This document shows positions 59,101 through 64,000 of a stretch of DNA of 64,000 nucleotides, in pieces; the stretch's first letter is position 1; every line of letters starts with the position of its first letter. The notes below the pieces were generated by a model. It was not told the DNA's origin. It saw only the letters and a program-made list of their open reading frames with translations, and ran no database searches. The DNA lies in contig PUFA01000202.1 of assembly GCA_003508835.1 (NCBI GenBank), positions 2,108,001 to 2,172,000 on the forward strand. Direction: 5' to 3'. Made by a program: the position numbers and the translations under genes. The DNA is from Eonycteris spelaea. Lineage: Eukaryota; Chordata; Mammalia; Chiroptera; Pteropodidae.

Positions 59101-60095
59101 GGACATCACTGTAGGGGGACGGACCATCACCTCCTGCTTTGACTTAGGGCTACTAAAAGAGACAGACAACAAAGGGAGGTCAGACGCCGGACCCAGCTGG
59201 TCAGCACAGATCGGGGCCGGCAGCTTCCATCGTGGGTCGAGGAGACCATGGGGAGCCAGCGACCCCCGCCCACGCGTCACCTTGGCCACCTGCCTGCTGG
59301 CTCCGCCCCCGCACCCATCGCAGAGCCCTCCACAGAGCACGGCCTGCCGGGTCTCAGGAGCCCTCGAGTCACATGGGGACCCATCTCTAGGGCTTCCGTC
59401 AATAACGGACAACGGTTTCTATGTACACAGAGAAGTGACTCTCACACTAAGACTAGCACAGGGTAAACAAACAGGCATCGAGAAGATCAAAACACTGCCC
59501 GCCCCTGGCTGCTGGCACGGGAGAGTTGCAGCAGGAGCCCAGCGTCCTCGCTGGAAAATACGAGCAGGTCCAGCACAGCAGGGAAGCCCGCTGTGACAGG
59601 CAGGTGGCAGTGACCCCCCAGGATCTGACCCCCCGGCCCCAGCGACACTAACCACTAACCCTGGGGGCCAGGAAAAGGTCTTTAAAAATATCAACAAAGC
59701 ACTGGAGACCAGAGGTCAAAGCCTCGCAGTGGGTGTCCAGGGGCCGGTGCTTCGATTTTGGAGCCTCAGTCCCCTCACCTGCCACGGTCAGCGCATTGTT
59801 CTGGGTGGGCTGTAAAGACCTTCCGTTTGTGCTCTGGAGAGCAGTCAGGAGGACGATGGACAAAGAGGACCAAGAAAACCCTCATGTAAACGCTGACCGC
59901 GCTACGGCCCGCTGACTCCCCCATCAGCACGTGCATGTCCGTTTTCTCTTCCTTTCTAGTTCCCCGGGGGGTTCCACAGCGAGGGCCCGTGGTCCCCACC
60001 CTGGCGATCCCCACCCGCTCCCCGGGCCACCCTCGCCCCTACCTCTGTGCGTTTCCTGACGGGGAGTCCCTCACTTTGGGGTTGCTGGGATGCAT
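49018..60095 (-). CDS. BCL9: BCL9, B-cell CLL/lymphoma 9 (Wnt co-activator; all seven coding exons)
   Basis: BCL9 is a nuclear adaptor that links beta-catenin to Pygopus and is the counterpart of fly Legless. Coding exons in transcript order are 60043-60095, 58836-59152, 57522-57710, 56520-56619, 52821-55052, 51361-51621 and 49018-50133, and all have usable GT-AG ends. HD1, the Pygopus-binding region, spans exons 3 and 4 (KVVYVFSTEMAN, then VLKGQVETIVSFHIQN). HD2, the beta-catenin helix, is at residues 351-380 with H358, R359, L363, L366, I369 and L373 in place. The Pro/Gly/Met-rich C-terminus ends in MMF. The frame is broken at seven sites, each needing one base, almost all at short G/C runs. 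With these restored the product is 1424 residues against 1426 in human; the difference is two one-residue gaps. I read it as a working gene with sequence errors. The promoter and leader exons lie outside the window. Confidence 0.96.
51361..51621 (-). CDS. BCL9: BCL9 coding exon 6
   Basis: 261 bases, intact frame: GGPPPPTASQPASVNIPGGL, then SIMMSRMSKFAMPSSTPLYH, ASSDDDSPPARSPNLPSMNN. The acceptor is cttcccctag and the donor GTAAGA. Confidence 0.95.
52821..55052 (-). CDS. BCL9: BCL9 coding exon 5 (large exon, HD2, four bases missing)
   Basis: The main exon, about 745 codons. It holds HD2 (54573-54662; SQEQLEHRERSLQTLRDIQR) and a conserved Gln/Lys/Arg block after MTPEQIAWLKLQQEFYEEKR (54234-54323), then a long Pro/Gly/Met-rich tract. 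The frame breaks at four places: 53991-53994, 53833, near 53225-53226, and 52888-52890. Each needs one extra G or C, after which the text follows human BCL9 to MASPAMLGSVES. Confidence 0.94.
56520..56619 (-). CDS. BCL9: BCL9 coding exon 4 (second half of HD1)
   Basis: A 100-base exon reading AADAVLKGQVETIVSFHIQN then TSSSKADRSTAPP, which completes the Pygopus-binding HD1. The acceptor is ccctgcag and the donor GTGCGT. Frame agrees with both neighbours. Confidence 0.94.
57522..57710 (-). CDS. BCL9: BCL9 coding exon 3 (one base missing)
   Basis: Opens with CNSADHIKSQDSQHTPHS and ends with the first half of HD1 (AKVVYVFSTEMAN). Between APRPSTP and SHGQTT the frame slips; the C run (57614-57617 as G on +) has four where five are needed. 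The acceptor is ccttttag and the donor GTGAGT. Confidence 0.93.
58836..59152 (-). CDS. BCL9: BCL9 coding exon 2
   Basis: Contains KSKQEVMVRPPTVMSPSGNP, a Ser/Gly-rich linker, a Lys/Arg-rich stretch (KGKGKRERS) that may act in nuclear entry, and ends in DSDVK plus one base, donor gtatgt. The acceptor is a tandem ttttagtag. Use of the first AG gives Ser-Ser-Pro as in human; the second drops one Ser (start 59149). Confidence 0.94.
60043..60095 (-). CDS. BCL9: BCL9 coding exon 1 (start codon)
   Basis: Reads MHPSNPKVRDSPSGNAQ then a split Ser codon, with a GTAGGG donor. It aligns to the human start with changes at residues 3, 10 and 15. An upstream acceptor (ctcag ending at 60107) would make an 11-base leader in this exon; this edge is not certain. 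Confidence 0.92.
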
Positions 60096-62659
60096 TGATT
60101 GAAATCCTGAGCTTGCGTCACAAACAGCGACAGGCTCCCCGAGCTGGCCTCGGGCTGCAGCAGAGACAGCTGCTCGGGGCAGTGGCCCACTGCTTGCCGG
60201 GCGCGTCCCTCAGCGCTGGCCCCCCGCACGCCTTTTTCCTCTTTGTCTTCCTCGGCTGTGGGAGTGGGTCCTGTCCCCTCGCAGCTCCAGCATCCTCTGG
60301 GTGTGTGCCTCCTGCCGCCGGGGAAAGATCTCGCATCTCCAGGGCACACTACGGAAAAGGCCACCAGAAACACAGGGACATGCGACAGGGTCAAGGCTAA
60401 GGCACCCGCACTCCACTGGGGTTGAAGGGATGGGCACGGCTCGCAGTCTGGCCAAAAGGCTCCGGGCTCCGGCAGCTGGAGGGCGACGAAGACCCCTGAC
60501 CCCGCACGCGGCCTCCCGCCCACCCCAGCGGCCTGCACCGGGCGTCTGTGAGCAGACCCGGGAAAACACTGCCTTCGGCCCCACACTACCCCTTACGTGT
60601 CTCTACTGCCAAAGACAAAACCCTCAGAAACCCGAGTTTTTCTTTTTTCGAAACAATGCTTTGACACCGCTGGGTACCCCAAATCTAAGGCAACTACCTG
60701 GTGTTTCATCTCGGATGGCAAACAACGCACTGAGATTTAACAAACCCATCCCAATTTCAAACCATGAAACACATCAATCTACGCATGTACTCTCTGGGCC
60801 TCAGGCTGGGGAGGCATTAGAGGAGGCACTTCTGAAATCGACTACTGAGCCAATACCAAATACAATCAGTTCTGCTCCCTGATTTCCATGATCTTTCTAT
60901 GAAATTATGCTGAGTATATGCCTGTGTTCTCACTGCTTAATGACCGGGCTGCGGGCATGGGTAAGCACGGGAATGATCCAGAATGCTGAAGGTAAAAGAA
61001 CATCTTTGAAGGCGAAGATATTTTCTGAGCCAATTTGCAAGGCTAATTTGAAGCATAAAGGTCAAGAAACTATTCCCAGACCCAGCCGTAGAACAAACGA
61101 GAAAGCCCTCCATTTAGGAAGGCTGCACTCATTCGGGGAAGAGCAAGGGAGGCCGTCAGGCCCCGAGCCCGGGGCAGCTCTAAGCTGGCTTCCTTGCAAC
61201 CACTGTCCCCTCACCTCCCCATGGGGTACAGGATTAAAGGAGGAAGGTATGAGATGCAGGATTAGTGGCTAAAGAATCAAACAGAGAACCAGCTCAGGTG
61301 TTACAGCTTTACATATACTTCAGGAGACTCAAAAACTGGACTAAAATTGGGAGAATTAGTTATATCCAGGTTTTGGCACTGAGAGTGATCATTATCAAGT
61401 GGGAAGTGTCCATATTTTCGTTTAGAAATTTGCACTTTATCTGAAAGAAACATGCAAGTTCTGAGGGCACACAGTTACATTTTATTTTATTTTTAAACGA
61501 AAAAGGGGAAACAACTAGAATAAAATGCTATGGAATATCAATCTCTAGGAGGAGCAAGCATCCTCAGAACCGTTTGGTCTTGATGATGTTTAAGGTTATA
61601 TTTTTACCCCTCACCACCTTCAGCCTTTATTTTTCTTTTTTTTCAGTTTGGACTCTAAAATTGATCACAGTCATCAAGTTTGATACACACAATAATAAAC
61701 CATTCTGTAACCTCTCACTAAACATCAGGAATCACGGGTAAAATGGAAGGAGCGAATGCTCCCGGATGGGACAAAGCCCTCAGAAAACATTTACTTCTAG
61801 AAAAGCAAAGCAGTTCCCACGTACACGGTCCCCTTCTGTAACTTCTTCCGGAACCCCTGCCCACGCCACGCATTCTCGCACTCAGTCACGTGCCGTGTCG
61901 AACGGTCTTATGTGTCTGCTGTACCGCCCCCCCGCCAGGAAGAATGTGATCTCTGAAGACAAGAGCCTCGTTTTAAAGTGCTTCGGTCTCCTGCCTACTC
62001 GGTGTGGCACATGAAGAACGTGGTGGGACCCGCGGTGACCTGTTTGGCTTCGCCCGGGACAGGACCACCCTCTTCTTCCAAAGAAACTCGGCACACGTCA
62101 CAAATGTCAAGTCACCCCAATCTGGCAGCAAAGGTTACTGCTAACGATAATACTGTGACCATAAAACACTTATTTTGAAAGCAGTTCTACGACAGAGTTT
62201 CTCGTTCTCACAATTTGGTCCAACCTGACGAGCAGGCATTTGACAGACGAACAGCCAGAGCCCACGGCTGCGGGTGGCTTCCCCAGGCTCCCCGTCAGTG
62301 CTCCGTGACCCCCTCTTTGCTCTGACCATCTCCTCACCGTCACTTATGGGTGGGGGGACAGCACAGAAGGAGAAATAAGCACAGGGGCTCACCTAGTGAT
62401 GGCAAAACCCAGGGTTTTTGACCTCTAACCCAAGAGAGGTGCTGAAATGAGCCACTCTCAGCTTTAGCCTTCCTGACAATCATATGGTTCCAAAGAATAA
62501 AACCAGGCTCTTCAGCTCCTACGTTTGTAGGCTGGTGCCAACTGTTTACTTTTAAGAACTGGAAAAGATCTTCCACAAAATGATTGATTATAGCCAGGGA
62601 AATTTTTCCTCCCAAATACCTAAATCTCCTAACTCCTCAGACCTACATATGTTTCTTTT

Positions 62660-62890
62660 TCCTCCTTAGATAACGCTTACGATGTCCACTCTGTCCCGGG
62701 CTCTCTTCTAAGCACTGCCCATGTCACTCACGCCCACCCCAGAAGGCAGGATCCACTGCTGTCCCTATCTTACAGATGAGGAAACTGAGGCCCTGCAATG
62801 TTAAGCAATCTGCTCACGTAAGCTGAGTCACACTCTGGTCATCACACCCCAGTGAGAGGCAGAGCTGGCGTTTGGCCAGCCATCGCTCTA
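62660..62890 (-). repeat. MIR SINE relic, antisense
   Basis: The text 'cttacagatgaggaaactga', 'ggccctgcaatgttaagcaa' and 'gagaggcagagctggcgttt' is the MIR body on the opposite strand. The left edge resembles the head of an L2/MIR 3' end. Confidence 0.65.
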
Positions 62891-63070
62891 CTGCCTGTAA
62901 AAGTGGGGACTTGGGGACAAAGTGAGCTGGCACAGCAAGTGCTTAGCAGCACGACGTAAGCACTCGGGCTCCCCGTTCCTGTGACCGCCATTCCCAGCTA
63001 GCTCCCTCGCCTCCTCCTGACGCCGCCTGCCGCCTCACACCTGCTCATCTCCGTCTCCAGCCATCGGCTC

Positions 63071-63100
63071 GCTCCCTCCCTCCCTCCCTCCCTCCCTCCC
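63071..63100. repeat. (CTCC)n repeat
   Basis: About seven CTCC units in a row, a pure pyrimidine tract on the + strand. Confidence 0.9.
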
Positions 63101-63197
63101 ACTTCCAGGGCCTGTCTTGCCCAGGCCTTAGGAGGCAGGAGAGAAGTCATCGGGCAGGATGTCCTCACCAACAGATCTGCGCTTGTTTTCATCAGTG

Positions 63198-63213
63198 CCC
63201 CCCCCCCCCCCCC
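63198..63213. repeat. Poly-C run of about 16 bases
   Basis: An unbroken C homopolymer after 'cagtg'. Length is uncertain. Confidence 0.85.
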
Positions 63214-63399
63214 GTTCTCGTCTATTATCAAATGGAGAAACAGCCTACTTTCCCCCAAAGGTCATCCCACGGCAGGCGGCCTAGGCTCATCCCTTCCGAT
63301 TTGCATTCTCGCTCTCCTCTCTGGGCTTCCCCTCTACCTCCAGCATCCCCTGGGTATGTCCGATCAGCGTTCAGACATGTAGCCCACCATCCAGGTCTA

Positions 63400-63870
63400 A
63401 CAAAATAAACAAAACCCAGCTCTGGCATTCTGGTCCCCGTCAGAGCCGAGTTTCACCACGGAGCTGACCCTTCCTTGCCACTCACCCTTTCACTATTTTA
63501 AACCAACCGCCACGCGCAGATGACAGAAACCACCATTTTGGCCAGGGCACCACCGGCCACTCTCTAACCTCACCTTACTCCGTCTCTTAGATGGTGCAGG
63601 CCAAGCCCTCCCTTCTCACGCCCGCCCCGGCTCCTTCCAACCTCGTCCCTTGAGGGCGGGGACGCTCCTGTCCCCACTCCGCAGCTCCTTCCGCGGTTTC
63701 CCGTCTTCCTCCCACCTCTCCAACCCCTCTGTCTGCTTCCTTCACTGGCCCCTTCCTCCCCAATCCCTACCACTGAGCGTCCCTCGCGACCCTACCTGGG
63801 GCCTCTCCTTTCCTCACTCTGCGAGTTCTCTCCATGCCAACCACTCCCAACCTGACCTCGCCCTACGTGC
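63400..63870 (+). repeat. Probable L2 LINE relic (RT region)
   Basis: Pieces such as 'accggccactctctaacctc', 'ctgcttccttcactggcccc' and 'cctacctggggcctctcctt' follow the CT-rich RT-coding order of L2 elements. Very diverged. Confidence 0.4.
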
Positions 63871-64000
63871 CTCAAACGTAAGGGGACCGAAGAGGAGCTC
63901 TCCTTCTCTACAGAGCCTTCCTCCCCAAAGCATCTTTCCTTCAGTCGCCTGCATTTTAGTAAATGGCGCCTCCGTCCACCCGGCTGCTTGTGTGGGTAAT

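Larger units (their letters stand above)
60106..64000. other. BCL9 5' intron or flank
   Basis: Read on the minus strand this lies upstream of the first coding exon. In human the noncoding leader exons are tens of kilobases away, so it should be intron. It holds an antisense MIR (62660-62890), a CTCC repeat, a C run and an L2 relic. I see no exon in it. Confidence 0.55.

Noticed and set aside
49018..60095. BCL9 as a decayed pseudogene or several short genes
   Set aside because: All seven exons, splice sites and key HD1/HD2 residues are kept. The only defects are single-base G/C losses.
60106..64000. BCL9 promoter or leader exon
   Set aside because: No CpG-rich start or convincing exon is seen. 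In human the leader exons lie much further upstream.

Overview
This is nuclear DNA from a placental mammal, most likely a fruit bat (Pteropodidae). It holds two intron-containing vertebrate genes in a background of old L1, L2, MIR, hAT and LTR fossils. The lineage call rests on two SINEs whose heads are diverged 5S rRNA (6436-6595 and 40081-40205). Among mammals, 5S-headed SINEs are known from megabats and, in another family, from the springhare. Weak traces of bat VES-type tRNA SINEs (25104-25155, 29996-30060) favour a bat. No other lineage-specific repeat was recognised, so the species call is an inference.

Layout. 1-18,900 is intergenic: old repeats, simple repeats and no supportable gene. 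18,900-19,499 is a CpG-rich promoter with a ZNF143/THAP11-type site. 19,500-30,458 (+) is the complete coding region of ACP6, lysophosphatidic acid phosphatase type 6, in ten exons, with a poly(A) signal at 30,491. 30,500-47,760 is intergenic and holds L2 relics and an L1 interrupted by a 5S-derived SINE. 47,768-60,095 (-) is BCL9, the beta-catenin/Pygopus adaptor of Wnt signalling: about 1.25 kb of 3' UTR and all seven coding exons. 60,096-64,000 is BCL9 5' intron or flank; its promoter is not in the window. The convergent BCL9/ACP6 pair matches the arrangement at human 1q21.

The two genes are neighbours only. ACP6 hydrolyses lysophosphatidic acid, reportedly in mitochondria. BCL9 recruits Pygopus to nuclear beta-catenin. 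Nothing here suggests they act together.

The most useful observation concerns sequence quality. Both coding regions are broken by single missing bases: two in ACP6 and seven in BCL9. All nine are losses, none are gains, and nearly all lie at short G or C runs. Adding one base at each site gives 428 residues for ACP6 and 1424 for BCL9, against about 428 and 1426 in human, with no other stop or splice defect. This points to systematic G/C-run undercalling in the assembly rather than two dead genes. Automatic gene calls here will be fragmented. I found no new gene system in the window.
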